Below the pieces are notes generated by a model that worked only from the letters and a program-made list of their open reading frames with translations, had not been told where the DNA came from and did no database searches. From contig CAKVMD010000007.1 of the NCBI GenBank assembly GCA_934771475.1, positions 1-60,277 of the forward strand: a stretch of DNA of 60,277 nt, read 5' to 3'. The DNA comes from an uncultured Clostridia bacterium (GTDB lineage Bacteria > Bacillota > Clostridia > Christensenellales > UBA1242). Position 1 is the first letter of the stretch. The number at the start of each line of letters is the position of its first letter. The translations under genes and the position numbers were made by a program. Shown here piece by piece: positions 25,347-33,565 of the stretch.

Positions 25347-26192
25347 TTATCCACAAGCCAAAACTTTTTTGTCATAATCGGCATTCTTCCAAAAGCCTTT
25401 TGGCGCAACATAATAATGCATATTATTAAATTCAACAAAACTATCAAGCGTAAATTGATAACCTTCATCCGTATAATAATCAAAACCTTGATTATATATT
25501 CCGTTATAAAACATAGGTTTATTGCCATGTGAGTCATAGAAATCAAAAACACAAACATCAGTTTTATCTTCATAAGGTTGTCCCATTTCACAATTATTTC
25601 CACTCTCTTTTGCAAGGCAATAAGTTTCAGCCGAATCACATGAGTTAAATAATCTGCCAGTCCATTTTATTGAACTAACAAACCCCCAATCATTTTCTTT
25701 ACAATCTATTTTATCACAAACAATTATTCTTTCAGCAAGCGAACGAATATTAACATCTATATTTGCAAGTCTTTGACAGACCATAAACACATTGTAGTGA
25801 TTATGACGATGTAGTTGATACCACAAATAAACTTCCTCTCGCAAGTATCGTGACATTCGAGAGTTATAATATCTTTGTGCTTCATCAAGGAATATTGTTG
25901 AGTAAGGCGGGAAGAGGGTGGTTTTAAAAAACGGATTAGGCATGCCGATAGAAAAGCCGTCAACATAATATGTAGAAAATTTTCGGCTTATTTTAACGGG
26001 ATAATCACAATAGCATAAATGCTTTTGTGGGGGTAATTCCAAATTTGAAAAACCTCCCAACTTCATTTGCTCTATTTCCTTTTTACACTTTCGATAATCT
26101 TCAAAACTGTTGTTTATAATTTTATCATATATAAAGTGCGTTAATTTCGCTGTTTTACCTGCACCAGGAACACCAACGATTATAGTAATCAC
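25347..26192 (-). CDS. zot: Zot-like ATPase (filamentous phage morphogenesis protein, pI-like)
   Basis: A 281-residue P-loop ATPase that in filamentous phages powers extrusion through the membrane. Walker A is GVPGAGKT (residues 7-14) and Walker B is TIFLDEAQRYYNSR (about 98-111), with DEAQ typical of Zot. Then comes VYLWYQLHRHNHYNVFMVCQ, matching the Zot sensor region. Four or more cysteines lie in the C-terminal half. A usual C-terminal membrane anchor is missing; the next gene may supply one. The start is GTG 26192 with GGAGG at nine bases. The stop overlaps a perfect DnaA box (25347-25355). Confidence 0.85.
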   Translation of the reverse strand: MITIIVGVPGAGKTAKLTHFIYDKIINNSFEDYRKCKKEIEQMKLGGFSNLELPPQKHLCYCDYPVKISRKFSTYYVDGFSIGMPNPFFKTTLFPPYSTIFLDEAQRYYNSRMSRYLREEVYLWYQLHRHNHYNVFMVCQRLANIDVNIRSLAERIIVCDKIDCKENDWGFVSSIKWTGRLFNSCDSAETYCLAKESGNNCEMGQPYEDKTDVCVFDFYDSHGNKPMFYNGIYNQGFDYYTDEGYQFTLDSFVEFNNMHYYVAPKGFWKNADYDKKVLACG

Positions 26193-26211
26193 ATTTACCT
26201 ACCTCCAAGTT

Positions 26212-26427
26212 TTAACATTCTTCATAAGAAACAACGCTATCTTGTTTGACTTTTATGTACTTATCACTTGCATAGAAAACATAAAGGCATGGAGTGGACT
26301 TGTAAAACATGACTTGTTTTAAAGTCAATTCTACAAGTTCACTCTTTCGTTTGCCATGTTTAATCGTTGCATAAGGTTGCAAATACTTTACGTTGTATAT
26401 CTTTGCTAATTTGAAATCGCAACGCAT
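26212..26427 (-). CDS. Small phage protein, unknown
   Basis: A 71-residue basic protein between the BspA-like gene and zot. The nearest AAGGAGA site is 20 bases upstream of ATG 26427, unusually far, and a stop codon blocks any closer in-frame start. The content is beta-rich (VELTLKQVMFYKS, CLYVFYASDKYIKV). No homology recognised. The position, immediately before zot on the same strand, suggests a morphogenesis or coat-associated role. Confidence 0.55.
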   Translation of the reverse strand: MRCDFKLAKIYNVKYLQPYATIKHGKRKSELVELTLKQVMFYKSTPCLYVFYASDKYIKVKQDSVVSYEEC

Positions 26428-26454
26428 TTTTTGTTGTCTTTATGTAGTCTCCTT

Positions 26455-27669
26455 TTAAACCTCATATCGTGGAATTTCTGACGAAGTATCTGTGCGTGTC
26501 CAGGTATAAAGTTTATACATATCAAAAGTTTGCAATGTATTATCGCCAGTTAGACTTTCCGCAGTCAATTCGATTTCTGGATCATTTCCTGATTGAACTT
26601 TCCAATTATTAGGATTTTCAAATATTACAGAGTCGAATGAGCAATCAAAAAATGTATCACTTCCAATAGATGTCACACTTGCAGGAATGGTAATTGATTT
26701 AAGAGAATGACACATTTGAAATGCGTATTTGCCAATACTTTTAATACTTGCAGGAATAGTAAGCGATGCAAGTTCTGTACAATTAGAAAACGCACTTTGA
26801 GCAATAGATGTCACTGTATAAATTTCATCTTTATATACAATTTGTGATGGGATTTCTACGTTGGTGATAGTACTATCATTGCTCTTTACTGATGCTGTTT
26901 TAGCATTTTTGTCATAGACAAAAGTTAAACTTGGATAATCGTTTCGTGTCCATGTACAAAATTGATAATTGCTTAAAGTTGTTAATACATTTTCACTTGA
27001 AAGAGCACTAGAACTAATAGTACTTTTAGATCCGGACATGTCTTCAGCTTCCCAACCAGTTGTATTTTCAAATATCACTGATGTAAAAGTACACCCCACA
27101 AACGCACATTCTCCAATTGTCATTATGCTTGATGGAATAGTAATCGAAATAAGAGCAGTGTAATTTTTGAATGCATCTGCTCCAATAGCAGTGACGTCAT
27201 AAACCTCATCATTATGAATAACCTTTGCTGGGATTTCTACACTAGTAATGGAAGTATCGTTACCCTTTACTGAAGCTGTTTTTGCAATTTCATTAAATGT
27301 AAAAGATAAATACGTATATGTAGAATCTTCTTTATATTTTAGTTTCAAAATTTCAGCATTAAGCCTTGCAATTTCTGCATCTTTTGCATCAAGTTGAGCA
27401 GTCAATTCACTAATGCGATCAGCATTAGCCGTTGAACTAGCCTTTGCAAGTGCAAGTTCTTGTTTTAAAGCCTCTTGGTCTCCGAGCGCTTCTTGCAAGT
27501 CCACAATCTTGGATGTAAGGTCTTCGTTTCTCTTTTCTTGCGCAATAACATATTGAGCATGTTCGTCTTTTAAACGATTGGTTTCAATTCCAAAATATGT
27601 TGCAGTGCCTACTCCGCCTAAAATCAAGGCAGAGGATAGTCCTGCGAAAATTTTTGTTGATGTTTTCAT
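26455..27669 (-). CDS. Phage-borne BspA-type leucine-rich repeat surface protein
   Basis: A 404-residue membrane-anchored protein: a short N-terminus, a transmembrane helix (about residues 8-28, IFAGLSSALILGGVGTATYFG), a coiled coil (about 35-112) and two copies of a module. Each module has a beta strand (SFTFNEIAKTASVKGND), BspA-type leucine-rich repeats (AFxxCxxLxSITIPxSVxSIG) and a closing segment of the form FENxxxW...TWTR. The same module ends the host protein at 59394. In a filamentous phage the likely roles are receptor-binding tip protein or a cell-surface change in the lysogen. AAGGAGA precedes ATG 27669. Confidence 0.8.
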   Translation of the reverse strand: MKTSTKIFAGLSSALILGGVGTATYFGIETNRLKDEHAQYVIAQEKRNEDLTSKIVDLQEALGDQEALKQELALAKASSTANADRISELTAQLDAKDAEIARLNAEILKLKYKEDSTYTYLSFTFNEIAKTASVKGNDTSITSVEIPAKVIHNDEVYDVTAIGADAFKNYTALISITIPSSIMTIGECAFVGCTFTSVIFENTTGWEAEDMSGSKSTISSSALSSENVLTTLSNYQFCTWTRNDYPSLTFVYDKNAKTASVKSNDSTITNVEIPSQIVYKDEIYTVTSIAQSAFSNCTELASLTIPASIKSIGKYAFQMCHSLKSITIPASVTSIGSDTFFDCSFDSVIFENPNNWKVQSGNDPEIELTAESLTGDNTLQTFDMYKLYTWTRTDTSSEIPRYEV

Positions 27670-27691
27670 ATTTTTCTCCTTTTAAGTTAAT

Positions 27692-29032
27692 TTATTGTTT
27701 AACTATTTTCGTAACAAAATTATTAATCAAAGCATCTTCAATATTCTTGTCGAACTCCTGCTTATCACTTTGTTCGAAATAAAGACCGTGAACTATTTTA
27801 GTCAAAAAACCATCATCATCGCATTTTATATAAGCACCATTTAAGCCATACTTATAACCATCAGAGGTTAATGCATGAGAGGTTGAGTAATAGACAGAAG
27901 GATTTGACGAAACATAGTTTCCAGAATGAAGAATTGACAACGAAATATAATTTTGAATAGAAGTCTTGTCAATCGACAAATTTTTATCAATATCAAAAAC
28001 CCCATAAACAATTCTAGTTTGATCCCCTTCCGTCACATACGCAACACAGGCAATACTCCCAGAGGTTGGACTATACGAAATCAACACTTTATCAATAGTT
28101 CCTATTACTCGACGATTAATTAATGCTTTGAAATTATCCGTTATTTCCTCATCCTGCAATATGAATTTTTCATCACTAAAACTAAAAGTTGCAATTGTAA
28201 ATGAAGAATAATATAGATTTAAATCGATATTAATAATAGAATCGTCTAGAACAATTTCTCCCGTTTCCTGATTTTTCCATTTATATCCAGTTGGTAACTT
28301 TATTTTTGCTCCCTTCTCGTAAACTTGTGTGGTATACAATTCGCCGTCAAGATAATATCTGACGACTGCATAATTTGTTGTATCGCCTTCACCGATTGTA
28401 AGGTCCTTATTATACGCCGTTTTGACGGACTTGAGTGTTACATTAAAATCGTTATTATTAAAGTAATAACCCCAATATTTAACAGCCTCACTTCCGCCGT
28501 CGGTCATGACCTCTAACTGTGTTGATTTATCATAAAATGAAAAATACATTTTTAAAGTGTCATTAAAAAGAACATTGTTATCCCGTCCATAGAAATTGTA
28601 GTTATAATATGCAACGAAATAATCTTCTTCAATTTTTGAATATGTACAAGGTGAGCCGTTTACAAAAACGCCCAAATACTCATTAGTATTAATTTTGAAA
28701 ATTTCATCTGAAATTGATTTCGCTGAATAAGTGTCTCCATTCTTTTGAGTTAGGGTAGTGTTCTTTAATTCAAAGGTTTTTTCATTGACATAAAGCTGAT
28801 TATTTTCATCAAAGTTACCAGTTAAAATTCCATATATTCCACCAGACGCTGAATAATATGAGTTGATATTGATGATGCTATAAATTCCAGTAGCAGTAAT
28901 CAGAGCAAACAATATTGAAAATACATACACTTTTGCATGAGGGAATTTGATTAAAATATATATCACAGCAATAATCGCAACTACTGTTAGGACATCATAC
29001 CAAAACGATGTATCAAATAGTAAACTAAACAT
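27692..29032 (-). CDS. Phage membrane protein with two N-terminal helices
   Basis: A 446-residue protein, unrecognised. Two hydrophobic segments open it (about residues 10-30, FWYDVLTVVAIIAVIYILIK, and 34-56, VYVFSILFALITATGIYSII). About 390 Tyr/Asn/Ser-rich residues follow and are predicted outside the cell, with Ig-like strands (YAVVRYYLDGELYTTQVYEK). It starts inside the end of the upstream gene (8-base overlap), so the two are coupled. A role as minor coat or adsorption complex protein is plausible from context only. Confidence 0.65.
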   Translation of the reverse strand: MFSLLFDTSFWYDVLTVVAIIAVIYILIKFPHAKVYVFSILFALITATGIYSIININSYYSASGGIYGILTGNFDENNQLYVNEKTFELKNTTLTQKNGDTYSAKSISDEIFKINTNEYLGVFVNGSPCTYSKIEEDYFVAYYNYNFYGRDNNVLFNDTLKMYFSFYDKSTQLEVMTDGGSEAVKYWGYYFNNNDFNVTLKSVKTAYNKDLTIGEGDTTNYAVVRYYLDGELYTTQVYEKGAKIKLPTGYKWKNQETGEIVLDDSIINIDLNLYYSSFTIATFSFSDEKFILQDEEITDNFKALINRRVIGTIDKVLISYSPTSGSIACVAYVTEGDQTRIVYGVFDIDKNLSIDKTSIQNYISLSILHSGNYVSSNPSVYYSTSHALTSDGYKYGLNGAYIKCDDDGFLTKIVHGLYFEQSDKQEFDKNIEDALINNFVTKIVKQ

Positions 29033-30287
29033 TTGCCACCTCCGCTGTGATTATTTTTGTATTTTCGATTGTAAAGTAGTCCAGCCCTGAATCGTTTGTA
29101 AAACCAACATATGTCAAGTTTTTAACCTCGTCAATCGTTGTGTCGATAACAACATTTAATCGAATTTTGCCTTTATATTGCAAATATTCGTTCAAGAAAT
29201 CTTGTTTTAATTTTAATGCAAAATATGCTTCTTCAATTTTTACGAGGTCAAAGTCATAGATTGTCACATCTATAATTGAGCGTCCATAAAAATATGTATC
29301 TGACGAATAGTCACCAGTTAAGTTAAAATTGGAGTTCCCGGCAATGCAATTAAACATTGAATCGTTTGCCTTCTTTGCCCCGTCCGCTGTCACATTGACT
29401 TTAATGCCATAATATGACTTCATGTCATTGATTATTTTAGGGCAGTTAGTTTTATCGACAGCCACCTCTTCATAAACATTTGGAGTATCGCTTTCCTTGT
29501 AATAATCGAATATATCACCAAACTCAAAGAGTGTTGTTTCATTAGTTCCAGCAGGCAAAATCTTAACAGCATTGAAAAGCAAGTATGCAAAATAGTTTAC
29601 ATCGTAATATGAATAATAAAATTTTATATCTTGTTTTCCATAAACCAAATAAAAATGATAATCGCCTTTTTCTTTGTATTGAAAATTTTCAGGCGTCATT
29701 TCAGCATTTGAGCCTTTAAAACCCATTAAGAAATTATCTTCACCGATTGTTACTTTAAATCTATTATCATTCAATAAATCGTTTGAAGAAACAAGGGTTG
29801 TTTTATAGTCGTTAGACGATTGATAGTTAAATATCTCTGTATCCTCTTCGTTTGTTTTATATCCGCCCCAGTAGCCATAATTAGCATTGCCGTTATACCA
29901 ACCAGAAGTGCCGTTCAACCAGATGCCTTTTGTTTGAGAGTTGTCTTTGTAATATTTCCATTCGAGCTTGCTATCGTTTGATTTGCCAACATATTGCATT
30001 CCTTGGGAGAATATCGTTTCATGATTCTCGTCAGTGAAATAGTTGAATTTCAGTTCAAACAGCTCGCGTCCGCTTTGGTCGTCGTTTCGTTTATAATTTA
30101 TCTCTACAAAATTTTTAGTAACGCTTCCGTCTGCCGTTGTCAAATTAGACAAATTAAAAGTGTTGCTTGTCACTTTATCAGGAGCAAATTTATATATATA
30201 CATCCACCAAGCGTCCATGCCTAAAAAGGCAACAGAAACCAAAATTGCAAGGATTATTCCAAATGTTTTAAATTTTGATTGTTTCAT
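29025..30287 (-). CDS. Phage single-pass membrane protein with large exported domain
   Basis: A 420-residue protein with an AAGGAGA site. A signal anchor (about residues 10-33, GIILAILVSVAFLGMDAWWM) precedes a long exported domain rich in Tyr, Asn and Asp (GWYNGNANYGYWGGYKTNEE). No family is recognised. It lies directly after the coat-like gene and its terminator and overlaps the next gene by 8 bases. Size, position and topology resemble a pIII-like minor coat or adsorption protein, but this is inference. Confidence 0.65.
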   Translation of the reverse strand: MKQSKFKTFGIILAILVSVAFLGMDAWWMYIYKFAPDKVTSNTFNLSNLTTADGSVTKNFVEINYKRNDDQSGRELFELKFNYFTDENHETIFSQGMQYVGKSNDSKLEWKYYKDNSQTKGIWLNGTSGWYNGNANYGYWGGYKTNEEDTEIFNYQSSNDYKTTLVSSNDLLNDNRFKVTIGEDNFLMGFKGSNAEMTPENFQYKEKGDYHFYLVYGKQDIKFYYSYYDVNYFAYLLFNAVKILPAGTNETTLFEFGDIFDYYKESDTPNVYEEVAVDKTNCPKIINDMKSYYGIKVNVTADGAKKANDSMFNCIAGNSNFNLTGDYSSDTYFYGRSIIDVTIYDFDLVKIEEAYFALKLKQDFLNEYLQYKGKIRLNVVIDTTIDEVKNLTYVGFTNDSGLDYFTIENTKIITAEVANV

Positions 30288-30313
30288 TTTTTCTCCTTTC
30301 GACTTTTATATAA

Positions 30314-30345
30314 AAAAGAGGCAGTTGCCAACCACCACCTCTTTT
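30314..30345 (-). terminator. Terminator directly after the coat-like gene
   Basis: On the reverse strand AAAAGAGG pairs with CCTCTTTT and is followed by a T-rich run. It sits 6 bases past the stop of the 69-residue membrane protein. This mirrors the central terminator after gene VIII in Ff phages, which boosts coat output. Confidence 0.7.
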
Positions 30346-30350
30346 GATAA

Positions 30351-30560
30351 TTAAATTCTTAAAAATTGCATAACAGCTTGTGTCCCGCCTTCAACAACAG
30401 TTGGATCGGTTACTTCATCTACAACATCTTTTGCTTTTTCAACATATTGAATTTGCTTTGTACAAATAGCATAAGTTACAATCGCAATCAACGCCAAGAC
30501 AAGAACAACTGTTATCGCAATAGTCCATTTCAGACCATTTGTATTGTTATATTTTGACAT
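30351..30560 (-). CDS. Candidate major coat protein
   Basis: A 69-residue protein with AGGAGG before ATG 30560. A short polar N-terminus and one strong transmembrane helix (about residues 11-34, LKWTIAITVVLVLALIAIVT) precede an amphipathic charged segment (YVEKAKDVVDEV) and a short tail. Size and one-helix design match inovirus major coat proteins, although the helix is nearer the N-terminus than in Ff. The terminator immediately downstream supports high expression. It could instead be a minor coat protein. Confidence 0.6.
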   Translation of the reverse strand: MSKYNNTNGLKWTIAITVVLVLALIAIVTYAICTKQIQYVEKAKDVVDEVTDPTVVEGGTQAVMQFLRI

Positions 30561-30561
30561 T

Positions 30562-30876
30562 TTAGCCTCCTATTTTAAGTGGAGCAACAGAAATTGGTTT
30601 TGTATTGAATGTTGAAAATTCGTAAGAAACACTTACTCTTTGAAGATATTTAAAATTCTGAAATTCTTCCCTAGAAACTTTATAAGCTAAAACTACACAA
30701 TTTTGAATGCCTGTATCGGTTGAAATTTTTTCACCCGAGGCAACCAAGACCTCATATTTTTCAGGTTGTGCGGCTACTTCTGTGCCGTCTGATTTTGTCC
30801 AAGAATCTTTTGCTTCACTATAATTTTTTGAAAGAACAATTCCTTCTTCATTAATTAATCTTTTAATTGTTGCCAT
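30562..30876 (-). CDS. Small phage protein, possible ssDNA-binding protein
   Basis: A 104-residue soluble, beta-rich protein (YEVLVASGEKISTDTGIQNC, VSVSYEFSTF) with a GAGG site, ending two bases before the coat-like gene. In filamentous phages the single-stranded-DNA-binding protein (pV) is a beta-barrel of about this size located upstream of the coat genes. That parallel is the only reason for the suggestion; no diagnostic motif was seen. Confidence 0.55.
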   Translation of the reverse strand: MATIKRLINEEGIVLSKNYSEAKDSWTKSDGTEVAAQPEKYEVLVASGEKISTDTGIQNCVVLAYKVSREEFQNFKYLQRVSVSYEFSTFNTKPISVAPLKIGG

Positions 30877-31104
30877 ATTTTTTTACCTCTTTTATATGTA
30901 TTTTTACTTATTTGACTTAAAGCCTTTAACTAACCTCTATGTGCCTATGATTTAACCTAGGACTTACAGTTTTATTATTAAATTGTTGTTTTTTGCCTCT
31001 TTTAGGCAAACTTTAAAACACAGATTGCATTTTGGTGTCGATATCGACACTCAATCAGTGTTAAGTATTAACTCATTATAATTATATCTTATTTGTATTT
31101 CGCG
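30877..31104. other. Phage intergenic region with a 16-bp perfect palindrome
   Basis: GTGTCGATATCGACAC (31035-31050) is a perfect palindrome. A further hairpin, TTTGCCT / AGGCAAA, lies at 30992-31010. No gene or clear promoter seen. Confidence 0.6.
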
Positions 31105-31344
31105 TTATTCTGCGAACAAAGGTTTTCTTTGGTCAATTCTAGGCAAGCCATTAAAGCCTTTTTCAAAAGCATCATTGACTCTTGATGGTTTGTTAGATTG
31201 AATATCTTGTCTAATACGTGCCTCTTGCCCTAATCTAAATGCAACTTGCTCTGATTTTGAATACTTCGATTTCTTACGAGAATAATTTTGTTTACCATAA
31301 CCTTTATTTCCATAATTTTTTCGACCATAATTTGAATAAGCCAT
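31105..31344 (-). CDS. Small basic Tyr/Gly/Lys-rich phage protein
   Basis: A 79-residue very basic protein (MAYSNYGRKNYGNKGYGKQN...) with a GGAGAG site. The N-terminal 35 residues are a low-complexity Tyr/Gly/Asn/Lys segment likely to bind nucleic acid, and the rest is a short helical region (QVAFRLGQEARIRQDI). Family unknown. DNA condensation or packaging is possible, by composition only. Confidence 0.6.
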   Translation of the reverse strand: MAYSNYGRKNYGNKGYGKQNYSRKKSKYSKSEQVAFRLGQEARIRQDIQSNKPSRVNDAFEKGFNGLPRIDQRKPLFAE

Positions 31345-31584
31345 AATTTTCTCTCCGTTTGTTTTATTTCGATTTATACTTTCGATAAAGTTTTTCTATC
31401 CAATATTCGCGACTACTGGATATATGGTCTTTGGCTTGGGGACTTACACACCCAAGACGATTTCAAAGGTGACTATTTTGAAATCAAGGGGAGGAAGAAT
31501 TTTTGAATATATCCACTGTGCAGTGTTAGTTTGTCACCAACCTTGTGTCTTTGTTCTTTAACAAATTTCACCACCAAAGAATTT
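31345..31584 (-). other. Highly structured phage intergenic region (candidate packaging signal)
   Basis: Nested inverted repeats: an outer GGATATAT (31418-31425) / ATATATCC (31507-31514), enclosing CTTGGG (31435-31440) / CCCAAG (31451-31456) and GATTTCAAA (31459-31467) / TTTGAAATC (31477-31485), followed by CACTGTGCAGTG (about 31514-31525). No gene is present. Filamentous phage packaging signals and origins are hairpins in such positions. Confidence 0.5.
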
Positions 31585-31707
31585 TTATTTCATTAAAACT
31601 ATAACGGCAGGTTTATTTGTTTTTCGATATTCAAACATGCTTTCAATGGCTTGTTCAAAACTATCAGTTAACAAAAGCTCATCTGCTGTTTTTAAAATTA
31701 TTTTCAT
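31585..31707 (-). CDS. Small 40-residue phage protein
   Basis: ATG 31707 with a strong AGGAGGGG site, first gene of the leftward transcript from the operator region. The product (MKIILKTADELLLTDSFEQA...) is unrecognised. Its place next to the repressor suggests an early regulatory role such as an anti-repressor, a guess from position alone. Confidence 0.6.
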   Translation of the reverse strand: MKIILKTADELLLTDSFEQAIESMFEYRKTNKPAVIVLMK

Positions 31708-31732
31708 ATCCCCTCCTGTTTTGATTGATAAA

Positions 31733-31833
31733 TTGGATATTATCCAATTTCTAGAACAATTATATTGAATTTTTTCCAATATGTCAAACAATTTTTAAAT
31801 AAAAATTGAATTTTTTCCAATTTTTTTTATAAT
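31733..31833. promoter_or_regulatory. Divergent phage promoters with three operators
   Basis: Operators of the form TTGRATNTTWTCCAA lie at 31733-31747, 31765-31779 and 31806-31820; the last two are identical. The leftward promoter is TTGACA (31787-31782) and TATAAT (31764-31759) with a 17-bp spacer that holds the second operator. The rightward promoter has TATAAT at 31828-31833, with the third operator over its -35 and spacer. The XRE protein is the obvious ligand and would repress the phage operon and itself. Confidence 0.85.
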
Positions 31834-31852
31834 TTAAGCGGAGGAGGAATAA

Positions 31853-32203
31853 ATGAACTTACAAAAAATCAGAAAAGAAAAAGGGAAAACACAAAAAGAA
31901 GTTGCCAAAGATTTATATATTGATGTAACGACAATGTGTAATTATGAAAAAGGGAAATCCGAGCCAAGCATAAATACATTAATCAGTTTAGCCAACTACT
32001 ATGATGTAAGCCTTGATTATTTGTGTGGAAGAGAAAACAAGAATCTAATATTCATCGATACACTATCACCTATAAAAAAAGAATTGATTAATATAGTCAA
32101 ATCTCTAAATGACGAACAAGCAACTATCGCTGTTGGATATTTAGGAAGAATGGCGAACAAGCCTTTGACAGAAATTATGGAAATCACATTAAAAAACAAA
32201 TAG
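31853..32203 (+). CDS. XRE-family phage repressor
   Basis: A 116-residue regulator. Residues 1-60 are a lambda-repressor-type helix-turn-helix (LQKIRKEKGKTQKEVAKDL, VTTMCNYEKGKSEPSINTL, YYDVSLDYLCGR). The C-terminal part is a short helical dimerisation region. No protease or RecA-response domain is present, so induction needs another signal. It is divergent from the main phage operon with three palindromic operators between. GGAGGAGG precedes the start. Confidence 0.85.
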   Translation: MNLQKIRKEKGKTQKEVAKDLYIDVTTMCNYEKGKSEPSINTLISLANYYDVSLDYLCGRENKNLIFIDTLSPIKKELINIVKSLNDEQATIAVGYLGRMANKPLTEIMEITLKNK

Positions 32204-32211
32204 AGGAATAT

Positions 32212-32440
32212 ATGAGCGAATTTAAAAAATTTTGAAGACGGCTTAACATTAAGTCAGGAAATTATTGAAAAGTCTTCAAAACTAAAAATTATCTTATTAA
32301 CCTTAATCGGTTTTGAAACAGCAGGAGACGACTTTGCAAATGTGCAAAGACTAAATTTTAAAATTATCGAAGGGGGTGATGAAAACAAAGACTTAAATAA
32401 AAAAAAAGAATTTTCTTCCACAGAACAAAAGGAAGAAGAA
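32212..32440 (+). pseudogene. Short frame ahead of integrase with a +1 shift at TTT TGA
   Basis: ATG 32212 (GAGG site) reads MSEFKKF then stops at TGA. Skipping one T at this point gives FEDGLTLSQEIIEKSSKLK..., which continues in the integrase frame without a stop. The site TTT TGA resembles the CTT TGA frameshift site of prfB but lacks its upstream Shine-Dalgarno stimulator. This may be a broken small gene, an error, or a regulated N-terminal extension of the integrase. Confidence 0.5.
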
Positions 32441-33565
32441 ATGAAATACAACGGAATAAGAATTATTAAAAGAAAAGATGGTCGGTGGGAAGCTCGAAAA
32501 CAAATAAACGGAAACAGAATCAATATTATTAAAAAAACTCAATCAGAAGTTTTAAAAGAGCTTAAAATCTTGTTTCCTAAAGATATAGAAAAACCTATAA
32601 AAAGTATGTTTTTATACGATTATATAGATTACTGGTATAAAACATACAAAGAGCCGTTTCTTAAAAAAGCAAGAAAAAACAATTACACTTGCGTTATAAA
32701 CAATCAAATAAAGCCATATCTTGAAAATAAAGAATTAAAGACTTATTCGCCAATTGAAATAAATAAGGGCATAATGAATATACCAAACACAAGATTAAAA
32801 GAAGATGCAACTCAATTTTTACGAAACATTTTTAAAATGGCATACAAAGATAAACGTATCAAAAACAACTATTATGAAGAACTGATAAAATACCAACATA
32901 AAAGAGAAGAGGGAATCGCCTTGACAGTTCAACAACGAAACGAAATAATTAAAAAAGCAAAAACAATTGCTGGTGGAGACATTTTCATATTTTATATGTT
33001 TACAGGAGCAAGAGCAAGCGAAGCACTCAACATCAATCCGCAAAAAGATATATCGGGAGACCTTATTCACCTGCCTGGCACAAAAACCGATTTATCAAAT
33101 AGGTGGATACCAATCTTTGAACCAATTAAAAATATTTTAAAACACAAAGATTTAAAACAAGACAAATTATTTGATGTATCATACACAACATTAAAAAGAA
33201 AAATCGAATTATTGAGACAAAAGTGCGGATTTCATGTTAATATAAAAGATTTTAGAACAACCTTCGGAACAATATGTGCAGAGAAAGGCATTAGTGAAAA
33301 AGTTATTGCAAAATGGATGGGACATACTTCAACTAAAACAACACAAAAATTTTACATCAAAGTCTTATCTGAATTTGAAAAGCAAGAAATCTCAAAATTC
33401 AACAAAGGAATTTGCGCCACTTTTGACGACACTTTTTTAATAAAAACTAAAAACAATCAAAAATTCAATCAATATATAGTGAGAAAAATAAATAAAACAC
33501 ACAATATATTGACGAGAACCCTATATTTTACATATTCGGGAAGGCTGTTAACCGATAGGCCGTAG
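32441..33565 (+). CDS. int: Tyrosine-recombinase integrase
   Basis: A 374-residue integrase that should insert and excise the element at tRNA-Asn. The N-terminus is an arm-binding AP2-like domain (IRIIKRKDGRWEARKQING). The catalytic domain has R in FTGARASEALN, K in GTKTDLSNRW, the R of box II as IKDFRTTFGT (the usual preceding H is K), GH in KWMGHTS and nucleophile Y in TQKFYIKV. ATG 32441 with a GGAAG site is preferred to a GTG at 32342. The last codons and the stop TAG lie inside the right attachment core. Confidence 0.9.
   Translation: MKYNGIRIIKRKDGRWEARKQINGNRINIIKKTQSEVLKELKILFPKDIEKPIKSMFLYDYIDYWYKTYKEPFLKKARKNNYTCVINNQIKPYLENKELKTYSPIEINKGIMNIPNTRLKEDATQFLRNIFKMAYKDKRIKNNYYEELIKYQHKREEGIALTVQQRNEIIKKAKTIAGGDIFIFYMFTGARASEALNINPQKDISGDLIHLPGTKTDLSNRWIPIFEPIKNILKHKDLKQDKLFDVSYTTLKRKIELLRQKCGFHVNIKDFRTTFGTICAEKGISEKVIAKWMGHTSTKTTQKFYIKVLSEFEKQEISKFNKGICATFDDTFLIKTKNNQKFNQYIVRKINKTHNILTRTLYFTYSGRLLTDRP

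Noticed and set aside
25340..25639. Hydrophobic 99-codon reverse frame overlapping zot
   Set aside because: It looks membrane-like only because it is an out-of-frame reading of the Zot gene; no start context.
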